From: Zonotrichia leucophrys gambelii
Taxonomy: Eukaryota; Chordata; Aves; Passeriformes; Passerellidae
DNA length: 64,000 nucleotides
Direction: 5' to 3'
Assembly: GCF_028769735.1 (NCBI RefSeq)
Contig: NC_088173.1
Span: 22,260,038 to 22,324,037, forward strand
Made by a program: the position numbers and the translations under genes
Shown: piece after piece, positions 25,101 to 36,337 of the stretch
Layout of the letters: the number at the start of each line of letters is the position of its first letter
Numbering within the stretch: the first letter of the stretch is position 1
The notes under the pieces: model-generated
What the model was told of the DNA's origin: nothing
Seen by the model: only the letters and a program-made list of their open reading frames with translations
Database searches by the model: none

Positions 25101-28100
25101 AATCTCCTGATGCAATGAGAAAGCACACAAGTGGGTAGGATAAGGCTTCCACTCATATTTCTGTGCTATAGCTGAAGGCTTCCTGATCATACCAAGCTCT
25201 TTGCAAGTGTTGGCAAAACTTGTATCATTAAAAGATACGGAAATCTATTCATGCACAAAGTACTAGCCCTGTGACAGGGCAGAACTACTGCAAAAGAAAT
25301 TAAAAAGTCAATACTCTTGCCATTCTCAAAGCTTTTGGCCATGAAGATATGAATGGCTATGGGAAAATACACACACACCCCATTAGAAAGACTGGGAAAT
25401 GAGCATTCAAAACAAACAGGATACTAAGCAGTCCATTGCAGTACATACCCTTAGTTTTGAAAATTACATGAAAATTGACACTGCAAGTTCAGAATCAAAC
25501 AAACATTCCAGGGCTGTTTCACCAGACTGAGATTAAAGAGTTCACAAGAAAATCTGAGCTATGCAAGGATTTTCAGCTTTACTTATCAGCCATAAAAAGA
25601 TATATTCATACAAGTAAGTTTGTTGGGCATGAAATAATGCTGTATAGTAATACTAGCTTGAGAAAAACATTAAAAGGAAAAAAAAAGTACACTTACTTCC
25701 AAAATACATTATTTCTGTACTAAACAAATACATTGTTTGCCTTGTCAGGTAAAGGTCTCACTTTTTCCCAATAGCAGTTTTGGTTTTTATGCTGCCAGTT
25801 TAGTGCTGAAACACAGCAGGAAAAATCCCCATGGTTAAAGGTCTCTACATACATGAGCCTATAGTAACTTGTTTCATCTGTATTCACCTCCCCTACCTAC
25901 AGCCCAAGAGCCACCACAATATATCACCTAACCTGCAGTTTTTCAGACAAATTCAGGGTATGTTAACTATTTTGAACAAGTTTCCAAAACCCTACAGCAT
26001 CTAGAGGTTTGTTGGGTTTTTTTTTTTTAGTTCAGACCAGCTACCCTTACAGCTGACTTTATGATGGCAATTCTACTTGAAGCCCACTGCTGAGCAAGAA
26101 AGGAGCCCAGAGCAGGAACCAGCAACAACCTTTCTTCATTAAGCTGCATTACTAACAATGGTCCAATGCTAACACAAAACATAACAGGCTCATGACCCCA
26201 CTTCAGAATTAGTCACTGCAGCCAGCAGAAAGCCTGGCCACCACCATGGGAAAGCAGTTAGGAATCTAATTTTGTTGGCCAAATGTGCTCTCCAGAAAGA
26301 AACAGAATGTCCAACCTTGCAAAGTAAGGCTGCTCCTGAATAACCACATAACAAAGCCCTGAGATGCATTATGGAAAGGCCACCATATCGATGCAATACA
26401 TCCAAACACCAGGCATCAGCTGCCACAGCCCTTCACTTCTCTGGGCTACCAAGAGCCAGCAGGGGAGTTTAGCAACAGAATCAGTTCCCAGCATTGTACT
26501 GCTGTTAGCAGCCTGATAACAGGGGTTACCCTCCTCTGTAAATGCTCACCTCAAAAATACGGCAACACAGTAGCATGCAGACAGTGAAGAAAATCTGAAA
26601 GCACAACTCAAGCTCCAAAACATTTTTGTTTTTCAAAGGTAAGAAATCCCAAATAAGCTCTTTTGGAAAAGATCATTTTAGTCTTCTAGTGTATTTGATA
26701 TACAGACACATAATCAGCCTGAATTTAAAGACTAAATATTCTTTTGCTAGACTCACATATAAAACGCTTAGTTCCTCTGATCCCATTAAAATACACAGCC
26801 TTGTATTTTTTTTAAGAGATCACTGTAGCAAGAAGGAAATGTTCATTTCTGGCTTATCTGAAGATTGCACACAATCATGCTATCACTGGTTACAAATATA
26901 AAAATAACACAATTGGGGAACAAGCTGAAAGTTTATTTGGAAAAAGCATAGGTACATCCTATAATTAAACCATTTTTTCCTCTCAAGTGTTCAAGAAGGG
27001 AGTATCTGCTCTACAAGAGCATCCTGTTTAGATGTCTTCTGACATTAAATGACTCATTAGTATCAAACTGAGGGCCACTGTCCAGTTCTCCCCTCCGCCC
27101 TGAAGAGCTGGTGCGATGCTGTCACATCTCTGCTCCTCGTCACTGCTGTGCTGAACTGCCTTCATGTACCACACCAGCAGCTTCCAGAAGCAAACCTTAG
27201 GCATCTAACATATATAAGGCACGCATTCAAAAAATTTCTTTCTGCAGACGTCACCTACATGGCATGAAAACAGTGAACAGTATGCAGAGTTTCTGAAGCA
27301 ACCAGCTATTCACATACCATGCCACGCAAATGAGTTGTCAGGATAAAGAAAGATTAGGGTTCAGCTTCTCTTGTTTGAAAACAAAAGCAGCCCTATTTTT
27401 TCAAGCAAGCTACACCAGTGTAAAACTGCATGCTTTCTGAAATGGCCTATGAAGCCACAAAGAATTTGTTTTGTAAAGACTTAAAGCTATAACAGTCCAT
27501 GCAAGAGTACATTAGGAGAGAAAAAAAAACAGATCTCGATTACTCACAGCTCAAGGGCATAAAACCATTTGTAATTTATGAACATTTAAAAGTTAGATTC
27601 CCCAAAGTAGTTAAATTAACTTCCTAGTTCACGTCTTCAAAGAGAAAATGAATAGTTTAATACATCAATTAAAGAGAAGAGTTACAGAACAGGCATGCTA
27701 AAGTACAGGCCACATATATATCTCCTTTTCTTTTATTTTTCACTTTCTTTAGCCAACACAATATTGAGTTGTGATTCAGAAACATTGTGTAAAGGAGGAT
27801 ATACCAAAGAGATATAAAGTTATAAATTTACAAAAGCAATTGCAGAATATATTGTTTACCTCAAAGAAAAAAAAAAAATCAGTTCAATCCAAAATTACCA
27901 AGATATTTCTGCACTACAAAAGTTCAAGCCAAGTCAAGTTTGCCTTTCCCAACAATGTTTATCAGACCTACTTCTGCAAGTTGTACATACTGGCTATCAT
28001 TCTGTCACTCCTGTCCTCTGAGCCTGCAGTGAAGGCATGGTGCCAAATTTGCACCCTGACAGTCCAGGGTGAATAGTAATGTCAAACAGATATTTACCTC

Positions 28101-30190
28101 ATCATGGTTTGGGAGAAGCTGAGCCCCAAAGAATTTGTTAACATAAGTAAGAAGCAAATATGCTACTAACATACTTCTCTTGCTATTTCCTGCACTGATA
28201 CAAATATGATAAATATATTTTCTCTTTTCAACCCTCCCTTGACTTTAAAAAAGCCTCATGACTTCCCAAAAGTCAAAATTAAGTAGCTATCTTTTAGAGA
28301 TAGCATAGCAAGGACAGGAAAATACAAGTAAAGAAACAATAAGTTACTTTAAGGGAAGAAGGAAAAACAAGGTCTTTGTACCTCTCTATGTATTTTTTTT
28401 CCTTTTTACGTAATGATGAAAGATGATGTGCATAAGCACATTTCTTTCAAATTCCAATACTGTTGTAAAATAAAATCAAACAGAGAACCAACAGCAGAAA
28501 ACTAACACACATGATTCAACATGGACCACTTGCAAAAACACCAACCAAGTTTTCTGCTGCAAGCCCAGTCTCCCCAGCAGCAACAGGAGAGCACCACCAG
28601 TTTCAAGTATTTCCAGTGCTAAGAACACATTAGATTTCCCACATACTTGGTCTTGTTTGTGGGTTATTTTGGGCCAGTGTCAATTTCATAGATTTAAGGG
28701 TGGGTTTCTTTTCCTGTGGTGATTGCCACAGCAGGCTGCCAGCGTGCTGATTCGGGAAGTTTCACAGCACTAATGCAGCCCTGGTGTTCCCAATTTAGCT
28801 CTCTGCTCCGTGCCCTTCACTGGGCTTTATCCCTGCACTCAGGCTGGATTCTTCACTGCGTCATTTCTTACTTTCTGCCTTTCTGTGCTTCCCTATTATC
28901 CCTTCTAGACAGCAAGGCCAACTGGCAAGGACAGGGGAAAGTTTAGCAGTTCACATGGCACAGCCCATACCACAGGGAAAGCATCGTGCCCCAAGCCCAG
29001 CCTGGTGGCCCCACAGCCTGACCGAGTGCTTCCTGAGCATCTGCCTGCATCTCTCCTGCTGAGCACCCCACCAGGCTTCCATAACCAGGTCCCAAGGCTG
29101 GACACGGCTGGCAGGCACCCCCCAGCTGGAATCTGTGCCTCTGCCAATCCAAGTGACCTCGCTGCAAGTTTGCAGAGAGTGTCTTCTCCAGGACAGAGCA
29201 CTCAGCCTCCTTCAGCTTTCACAACACACTGAAGGGCTGGGTCCAGCACTGAAGGCAAACAGACATTTGGAAAAGGTCAAACAAGGACAGAGAAACAAGT
29301 TTAGCACCACAAAAATATGTTCCAGAAGCAGCTTCCTTTTTTATATAAAAGAAAAAAAAATACAGTTGCCAAAAAAGCATGCCACATACGATGCCTATGC
29401 AGCCAGTATGTTTTTCCATGAGAAGTTTTATTTTCTGACACATATTCCATGAACATGGGGATAAAAATAACATTACCACAATGACGTATCTATAGTAGGA
29501 GGAATGACTTATGGGTGCTGAGCAAAAGTCAAGGTTTCCTCTTTGCCCCAATTTAAAATCATCACCAGCCAGTCAGACGCCTGCCAAAACAATCAGTAAC
29601 AGCATCTCTTCCCCAAAACCCGAATACAGGGACTGCTCAGAGAGCAGGACAAGCCTTTAGAAAATAGGACAGATGGCATTACAACTCCAAGCAAAGTAAC
29701 TCCTTGTATCATTAGCTATTGAACCGCGGCTTGATGTGGGGATCAGTGTAAAGCTTATTAGTCTTTAGACAGTTGGCAGCAACAGCCACTGCAGCAACCG
29801 CTCGGGAGCAGAAGGAACTCATTCAGTTTGGTTGTTTTTCAGGTCATGTTAAGTCAAAATGTTTCTGTACGCACTCCAGTCCCCAGCTTAACCTTTCTCA
29901 GCCTCTCTGAGCGCAACTGCGCTTACCAACGGCTTCGACTCACACACTCCTCTGATAAAGAGGGCTCCAGGAGCACGGCGCAGGTATCTAAAAAATTCCT
30001 GCCTGGTGCCATTGTGTAAGGATTTCACCCTACTTTGGAGAGCAAGGACTTGCCAAGAATACCACTGACCTCAGCCCCTACATTATGAAACAGCGCTGCC
30101 AGCTCCAGCCAGCTATGTAAAAGTACGGATTGAATTCAAATCCTGAGCCACCCGTATTCCGGGGCAATAACAAAACACACTCGCACACAG
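22137..30190 (-). other. RAPGEF2 intron 1, promoter-proximal part
   Basis: AT-rich intronic DNA with a GC-richer patch at about 28700-29230, where both strands show overlapping open frames without recognisable domains. That patch is not CpG-dense like the main island and could be an old repeat remnant. No exon, RNA gene or named repeat is recognised in the rest. An alternative RAPGEF2 first exon could lie here unseen. Confidence 0.55.
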
Positions 30191-30239
30191 AGGGAGAAAA
30201 AAAAAAAAAAAAAGAAAGAAAGAGAAAAAAAGAAAAAAC
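30191..30239 (+). repeat. Polypurine A-rich tract
   Basis: A run of A followed by GAAA/AGAA units lies about 100-150 bases outside the CpG island, just inside intron 1. It is a simple repeat likely to vary in length. On the minus (transcribed) sense it is a T/C-rich tract about 270 bases past the donor. Confidence 0.9.
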
Positions 30240-30504
30240 ACACCACCAAAAAAATTATACTCTAAGTTCATTTTCTTTTTACCGGAAGCAACCTCCAAAA
30301 CAAACCCAGCTGGCGTTTCTCCCTCTCCTTCCCCCAAAATCAGGGAGCGGGAGGAAAGTTGTCGCGTTAATGCGCGCCCTCCCTTCCCGGGAGCCGCCGG
30401 CCGGGCACTCAGCGCCGGGAGTTCGGCGGGGCTGGCGGGGCTCAGCGCTGCCCGCGGGGCTCGGGGCTGCCCGGCCGGGGGCAGCAGGGTCCGGGGCGAG
30501 GGGC

Positions 30505-30510
30505 GCTCAC
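30505..30510 (-). other. RAPGEF2: Splice donor of RAPGEF2 exon 1 (phase 0)
   Basis: Directly after the last codon (CAG, Gln23), the minus strand reads GTGAGC, a strong match to the vertebrate 5' splice consensus CAG|GTRAGT. The exon length is a multiple of three, so the intron is phase 0. Reading past the donor gives a Pro/Arg/Gly-rich translation with no resemblance to RAPGEF2, which supports splicing here. Confidence 0.8.
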
Positions 30511-30579
30511 CTGGGGGCTCCGCTCCGCCGGGTTCTTCATCACCGCCTGACGGAAGCTGTTATCCACGTAGGACGCCAT
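30511..30579 (-). CDS. RAPGEF2: RAPGEF2 first coding exon (23 codons, partial gene)
   Basis: This is the N-terminal coding exon of a Rap guanine-nucleotide exchange factor that activates Rap1/Rap2 at membranes and cell junctions. Read on the minus strand, it starts at the ATG at 30579-30577 and encodes 23 residues, MASYVDNSFR through NPAERSPQ. It ends exactly on a codon boundary before a GTGAGC donor. I recognise this N-terminus as the long RAPGEF2 isoform. The paralogue RAPGEF6 starts differently, although it shares the ERTP-like end. From memory, the usual residue before the final PQ is Thr; here it is Ser, a conservative change. None of the domains (cyclic-nucleotide-binding-like, RasGEF-N, PDZ, RA, CDC25) lies in this exon, and their exons are not in the window. 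The start context has G at -3 and G at +4. The exon sits inside a CpG island, which fits a promoter-proximal first exon. The family assignment rests on 23 residues. Confidence 0.82.
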
Positions 30580-30856
30580 CGCTCCCGGCTGCCTCCCGCC
30601 GCCGCCCGGGAGGCGCAGGGGAGGGCGGCCGCGGCCTGGCGCTGCGCGGCCGGAGCGCGGGGCGAGCGGCGAGGCGGCGACGGCGCGGCAGCGCGGGCTC
30701 AGCAGCGCCGCCGCCCGGAGCGGCTGCAGGCGGCGGCCGAGCCCCGCCGGTGGCAGCGGCGGCGGCGACAAGGGCTCGGCGCTCCCTCTCGAGCCGGCTC
30801 TACGCCTCCCGCCGGCCCGCTCCGCCGCATCCCCTCGGGCAGCAGCGTCGGCGTCG

Positions 30857-30884
30857 CCTCCTCCCTCCTCTTCCTCCTCCTCCC
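30857..30884 (+). repeat. Pyrimidine (CCT/CTC) tract in the CpG island
   Basis: This is an interrupted CCT/CTC-rich stretch. Read on the minus strand, it encodes the Glu run seen in the open upstream frame. Such polypurine-polypyrimidine tracts are common in promoters and prone to length variation. Confidence 0.7.
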
Positions 30885-30956
30885 ATCCGGGCTGATGGGG
30901 GGCTCCGCGCCCGCCTCGGCGACGGGGAAGTTGCCGGCTCGGGGAGGCGGAGCGGC

Positions 30957-31014
30957 GGGGGGCGGGCCGAGGCGGGACGGAGGAGGGAGGGAAGGAAGGA
31001 GGGAGCGGGGCGGG
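30957..31014. promoter_or_regulatory. GC boxes (Sp/KLF type)
   Basis: Two GGGCGGG-type boxes occur at 30957-30966 and 31007-31014, separated by a purine-rich GGAGG/GGAAGG tract at 30979-31004. Such boxes bind Sp1/KLF factors and are typical of TATA-less promoters. Their position 380-435 bases upstream of the RAPGEF2 ATG fits a core or proximal promoter. Confidence 0.5.
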
Positions 31015-31123
31015 TCGCCGGGGGTCGCGGCTGAGGGGTCCCCTCCGGCGGCGGTGCCCCAGCGTCCTCCCCCGGGAGCGCGGCCTTGCCCGGCTTAACC
31101 ACCAAAAAGAAGTCCGAGCGGCC

Positions 31124-31133
31124 GCCGCCATGG
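31124..31133 (+). promoter_or_regulatory. YY1-like site in the CpG island
   Basis: The plus strand reads GCCGCCATGG, which contains the GCCGCCAT core of the YY1 motif. In CpG-island promoters, YY1 sites often sit just downstream of the transcription start. Its overlap with the upstream ATG at 31131 means this ATG may exist as part of a factor-binding site and not as a translation start. This is a motif match only. Confidence 0.35.
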
Positions 31134-31201
31134 TCCCGAGGGACGCGCATCATCGCAGCTCCCCCCTGGTCACCGATACCGCTGATGGGCAAGCTGGACG
31201 C

Positions 31202-31227
31202 CAAAAAAATAAATAAATAAAATAAAG
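31202..31227 (+). repeat. (AAAT)n tract at the CpG island edge
   Basis: A short A-rich AAAT repeat marks the upstream edge of the CpG island. On the minus strand it reads as T/A-rich. It is unlikely to be a TATA box because it is a simple repeat, but a start site about 30 bases downstream, near 31170, cannot be excluded. Confidence 0.75.
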
Positions 31228-31405
31228 ACTTGATCTGCCCAGTCTAGTGAATTCGGGGAGGCCACCTGTTGTCACGCTTCTCCAAAGTAATCCGTATCAG
31301 CCGGCTGTCCCCTCTGTCATTGCTATGGGGTAAAAACGAGGAAGGGAGGGGTGTGAAATCGTTGATTTATCGCTGTTCTGGGGTTATCTAGTGGCGGGTG
31401 CTCCT

Positions 31406-31411
31406 CACGTG
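31406..31411. promoter_or_regulatory. CACGTG E-box upstream of the island
   Basis: A palindromic CACGTG E-box (target of MYC/MAX, USF or CLOCK-type factors) lies about 200 bases upstream of the CpG island. A forkhead-like TTGTTTAC is nearby at about 31462-31469. Both are motif matches only. Confidence 0.3.
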
Positions 31412-34281
31412 AACTTAAGTTTTTTAAGAATAAAGGGTCTCGCAACATGGCTGATTTTCTTTGTTTACCACGTACCGAGCACGTCTCAGCAGCAGCCTGA
31501 CAAACGCGGAGCATGCGAGTATTATTAGCGTGCCATTAGCGGCAGGGTAATACTATTAATGTATTTGCTTTCACAAGTGATGTGTACCCTTCGCTGATAC
31601 GGATCACGCAATGTAAATAATGTCAACACTAATAAATCTGTTTAATTCCCAGTCACTAGAAGTCACATTTCAATTCCAAGTAAGGTAGTGTCATCTTTAT
31701 TTGATTTTTTCATTTGTGAAATTTCCCAGGGATAACCATCTTTTCCTTACAAAACGTACACTGCTAGTCCCAGGAGAAAATATGTTACACTTTTAGACAT
31801 AAGTGGCTCTCAAAAATGCTGTGTCTTCAGACAGTAATCTACTAAACCTTCTCAATTTCTAGATATGGCTCATTAACAAGGATAGCTCTTTGGGCTAATC
31901 CCACTCAGATGTGTCAGCAAAATATTTTTGCAGTAATACCAGTTATTCTGGGCATATCATGGGAAAATACTAGGGAGTGCTCCACATTCTCTACATCTTG
32001 TTTATTGGTGCTTACTAGAAGTCCTTATGGGGGATTTTTAATTTTTTTCTTTTTTTTTTTTTTAGTAACATATTGGAAATGTCATGCCCTTTGCCCTAAA
32101 AAATAACAGTTTAAATATGCCTCGTGTTCATCATCCAGAGATGATAATAATTCCTTCAAATGAATCAAGCCTGCAGCTATAGAAAAGTGCCAGCTTTTCT
32201 GAAGCTCAGTTTACCAATTCAGAGTGCTGGAATTCCCTTTTTTGGGGGCATATGTATAGGAGGAGTGCCACAGGAATGTGAGGAATGCTCTCTTGGGCTT
32301 CACTCCTCAATCACTTCAGGGCACCCATTCCCTGCTGCTGCAGCCTAGCTTGCCTGACATCTTTATATCTCTACATCAAAACAGAGCTACCCACTCTATT
32401 TTAATATGCAATTATCTTTCATTTCAGACCTATTAGCTGTAACAGCACCAAGTCGAGTGTTTTGCTCTGGTTAATTTTTTGCTGTGCTGTCTGGTAGCAC
32501 AATACCTGTGATTCATAGGGATGTTTCACGTCGGAGAATGGGATTTCAGGGCTCTCACTGTATTCTGATCAGTGTCACAAATCTCAATGATTATAGATCT
32601 GTGTCAAAGGCCTATCACACTCTACATGAAATGTTATAAATGGGAATGAATGAAGAGAATTGTACATACAGAACTATGTACAAATATACTCAACAATGTC
32701 TCGATAATATTTAAGGATGTGTTGTGTTAACACCTTTGTTTGTGTCTGTAAGCAACATATTTGTATAATGCAAATATTTCTGATTATTCATATCCTCCAT
32801 GGCAGATACTAGCATGTCCTTTATGCTGGGCTTTTTCTCTTGCTGAAATCAGTCTAGTTATTTCTGAATAGAAAAAAAAAATCCCAACAATAAATCAGTA
32901 AATAATCATCAAGATTCAGAGTAAGGACAGTTATTACTTGAGAAAACATGCAATTATCTCCAGAAACCCCCATTTTTCACTACAAGTATTCAACAAACCA
33001 TAATTTATGGTATCAAATGTTTTTGCAACTTACATTTTCTCTTACTCTCACTCTCTTCCTGTTTTCCAGCTTCAACAAAAAATCAGTATGATTTAAAATA
33101 CACATGTATACCAGGACATGCCATTCATTTTGCTTATTGGTTACTCTTCAGGTTAGATAATACTCTTCAGGTGTCATCTAGTCTTACCCTAATTTACAAT
33201 GGAGTGAGTTTTTTTGAGGGGGTGTTTTTCTGGTCATGTTAATACATTACACAGGTTTCCTACTCATCTTACACCAGGAGACCAAGAGTTAACTGTACAC
33301 ACACAGTACATATGATGTTGATATTTCAACAGTATGAAAAGCCTGCAACACAAAATATGACAGCTCGGCATAATATCTTTTTGGATAGCTATAAGTAATA
33401 GCTATGTTATTTTATAGAAGCATTTTGCATTAGAAATACAGGGTATCTCCCCTCCTGAATATGTCCATTTCTTTCAAGAGGTAATTTGAAATGGTCAGGT
33501 CAAACAGCTAAAATGCTAAGGAAACAAATTCAGCAGTTCTGGGAGCATTTTGTTCATTTGCTAAACATCATTTTTAAGAAGATACACTTCTAAAAGCTTG
33601 CACTTGGCTTAGCCACATGGATTTCAATTCATTACACCTGTAGTTAGTCACCCACAGTTAAATGCTTGGTTTGCTTGGGATGCAGCAGTCTGTCTTGGTA
33701 AAAAATAAAACATTGCCACTTTGAGGGAGTTGAGCAAGTTATGTACAGTCTATATGGTTATAAGCCCAGGGATGCTCCTTTCTCCCATTTTTTGGGTAGG
33801 TACTCGTTTCCATCTACCTCCTGGAGATGGCATGGCAGCTGCAGCAGATTCATGCAGTTAAACTCCAGCCCTCAGGATTGCCCCTCTCCTTCCCAGATCT
33901 CTCCTGGCATCTTCTTGGCAACCATAAAAAGATACTTCCATAACTATTCATGGAGGTAGAGAGTTATAGGGGAACAGAGGTATTGGCCTGGTGAAACCCT
34001 CCAGAGCTGCCCTTGACAACAGCAGCCATCCCCTCTGGACTGGGCAGAAGCCAATTTTGTTGGATTTTAAGTCAAAGATTAATTATTTTACATACAAGTA
34101 AGACCACTACCAAGGGGAGATGATCTTATCCTTCAAATAAGATTAGCCTCTATGCTCCCTCTTTAGGGTGGCACCATTTCCAAGAATGACTGTCACCTTT
34201 TGGGATTTATGCATGGCTGGGATTACTATCACTCGCAATTCCAGTTTTTAGTACCTTTTGCATTATGATGAAGGGCATGTG

Positions 34282-34320
34282 AGTTTGCTTGTTTGCATGT
34301 TTGTTTGTCTGTTTGTTTGG
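34282..34320 (+). repeat. (GTTT)n-like microsatellite
   Basis: Imperfect GTTT/GTTTGC/GTTTGTCT units. It is a simple tetranucleotide repeat with no coding meaning. Confidence 0.8.
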
Positions 34321-36290
34321 GTGGTTTTGTCTGTTAATTTTTTACATAACATCCTCTGTCATTGTGGATATTTGTCATACAGTAATCACTTATGTATGGG
34401 CATAATATGGAACAACCACTCTGCACCTCTGATAGACAGAAAGCTAACACAGACCATAGTAAAATAATCCTTGAATGTTTACTGCAGGTTTTATGATCCT
34501 TTACTCATATGAAATTCTGAAGGTTACAGAAGAGAACCTGGCCTGTACCATAAAGGAAAATCATTCTTTGTTTTTTTCTTGAAGGAAAAATTGAAGAATT
34601 TTTGACTACCATAATGCATTTCACATATTTATTCAGAATTTGTGACTATTTGCATAGCTACATTTGAGAATATTTATCATTAAACTTCTGCTGTAGCTGC
34701 AGATGTATGCAAACCAGCTTTAATTAGTTAGATTAATACCAGAGAAACAGCATGTACTGTCCAAGTATTTACATGATCTTGGAGAGGAATTCACAGTCCA
34801 CACAGTGTTCCCTTTAGCTGTGCTGATAAAGGTGCCCAAACAAAAGGAAAGGTGGCTGTACTGCAGCAGCACCCAGGAGGCCTGTGCTGCGCACTGTGTG
34901 AGCACTGAACAAATCAGCAGCAACTCTCGAAGGTCAAGTGTGTGTTTCTGAAGCTCTGGAACATCTACACAAACCTCCTCTGTGCTTGTGACCACGGTAC
35001 AGGTCTGCTCCTCATCCCTCAGAGCAAAAGTGGTGATGGGAGGTCTTCTGTCCTGGTACCCCTGCTGGGAAGGTGTGCTCCAGATCTCATGTCAATATCT
35101 GCCCCAGCTTCTCCTTCTGTGAAAAGAGACACAAAACTGGCAGCTAACCTTCTTAGGTGTTCTGAGATATAAAGAAGCACAGCAAAGTGCTGTTTCTAGT
35201 AACAGTAGCAGCAGCATTTCGAGTTGTTTATTTAAACAGAAAATGAAGCACAGAGAGAAGCAGTGAGATTGCATCTTTTGCACGTGAGGATGTGGGGTGG
35301 AAGAGGTCAGTTCTGTGGGACGGTGCAAAGCACACAGCAGTAAGCCAGTGCTTCAGTCCTGGTGTGCTCTGCGACAGGCTGCCAGCGTGGAGAGGTGCTC
35401 TGTGTGAGTCTCAAATTGCACCTGCTACACAGTGGCAAAAGTATCAGAGACTAAAGCCAGTGTTGTTTTAGATAGATGACACTTTCTGAATAATGTATAG
35501 GTTAAAAAATGCACTCTGTTCCTTTCCAAATTGTCATCCATCAACTAACATAGGCAGGATGTACATAGGAACCATTTCAGCTGCTGAATGTATATCATAA
35601 CAGCTTCATGATCTATATATTTGGTGTCACATATATTTCAAATAATGTATTTCAGTAAACAACATCTCAAAAAAGGAAAAAATATTTCCTTCTTACTCAT
35701 TGCCTTTGAAATTTAAATTACTGAACAAATTAAAACCCAAACTTACATTTCATTATTTTACACTAGGCCAATATATTTCCTAAGAGAAAGCACAAGCTTA
35801 CTCTTTCTGAAATAACTATAATGGCATTATTTAAAATATTCTTTTGAAGTTTCTACAACCCAAATATTACATGATTGTGTGAAAGTATCAAAAATAGAAA
35901 TTGTCTGAAAGTCAAATATAGATGGGATTACTATTTATTCAAAGCTGGTCAAGTCTTTAAAATAATTTCATTCATACATATTAACAATAGATAGCCAGAT
36001 GATCATTATTACCCAGCAATACTGCTTTTCATAAAACACTCGATGATAAAGTTACCTAATAGATCATGCAGAATGATAAATAAAACATGTAAAGCTCTGC
36101 TAGGAAAATGAAAAACACAGGAACTTTATTCCTGAACCAGGGTATAAAATATTTATATGAGAAAAAAAATGTTGTTAACATTGTTATTAAGACCTTTTTC
36201 TCTCAGTGCTCTGTTTTCAGTACTAGGGTTCTATACTAATTGCCTAATTTTCACTGGCTGCCATCAGAAACCTTTTCATTTTTCTAAAGT

Positions 36291-36337
36291 CAGATATATT
36301 ATATATTATATATCATATGTTATATGTTATATATTTT
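36291..36337 (+). repeat. AT-rich (TA)n-like tract
   Basis: TATAT and ATATGTT units repeat imperfectly. The low-complexity tract is prone to slippage and cruciform formation. Confidence 0.8.

Larger units (their letters stand above)
30580..31131 (-). other. RAPGEF2 5' leader; frame open to an upstream ATG
   Basis: The frame of the RAPGEF2 exon has no stop for 184 codons upstream, back to an ATG at 31131-31129 in a near-optimal context (ACC before it, G after it). The translation is Ala/Arg/Pro-rich with a run of Glu, as expected of translated GC-rich leader. It resembles no domain I know. The simplest reading is untranslated leader or promoter DNA that is open because stop codons are rare in GC-rich sequence. 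An N-terminally extended isoform is possible if transcription starts above 31131. Confidence 0.5.
30340..31200 (-). promoter_or_regulatory. CpG island promoter of RAPGEF2
   Basis: Sequence composition changes sharply here from AT-rich to very GC-rich, with dense CpG dinucleotides, and changes back at about 31200. GC boxes are visible at 30957-30966 and 31007-31014. No TATA box lies upstream of the exon within the island. CpG islands of this kind usually drive broadly expressed genes from dispersed start sites. The transcription start for the minus-strand gene should fall above 30580, probably between about 30600 and 31200, but it cannot be placed from sequence alone. The boundaries given are by eye. 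Confidence 0.85.
31228..36290. other. RAPGEF2 upstream flank: no gene recognised
   Basis: AT-rich DNA immediately upstream of the promoter. The first 400 bases keep scattered CpGs, many TAAT motifs (31500-31640) and a 12-bp inverted repeat (31290-31301 with 31593-31604). A T-run at about 32042-32063 and a GTTT repeat at 34282-34320 are present. No open frame resembles a known protein. Confidence 0.6.

Noticed and set aside
30130..31098. 322-codon plus-strand ORF, the longest in the window
   Set aside because: It runs antisense through the CpG island, begins in a Lys-rich simple repeat and is low-complexity Ala/Arg/Gly/Pro. It is explained by stop-poor GC-rich sequence opposite the RAPGEF2 leader.
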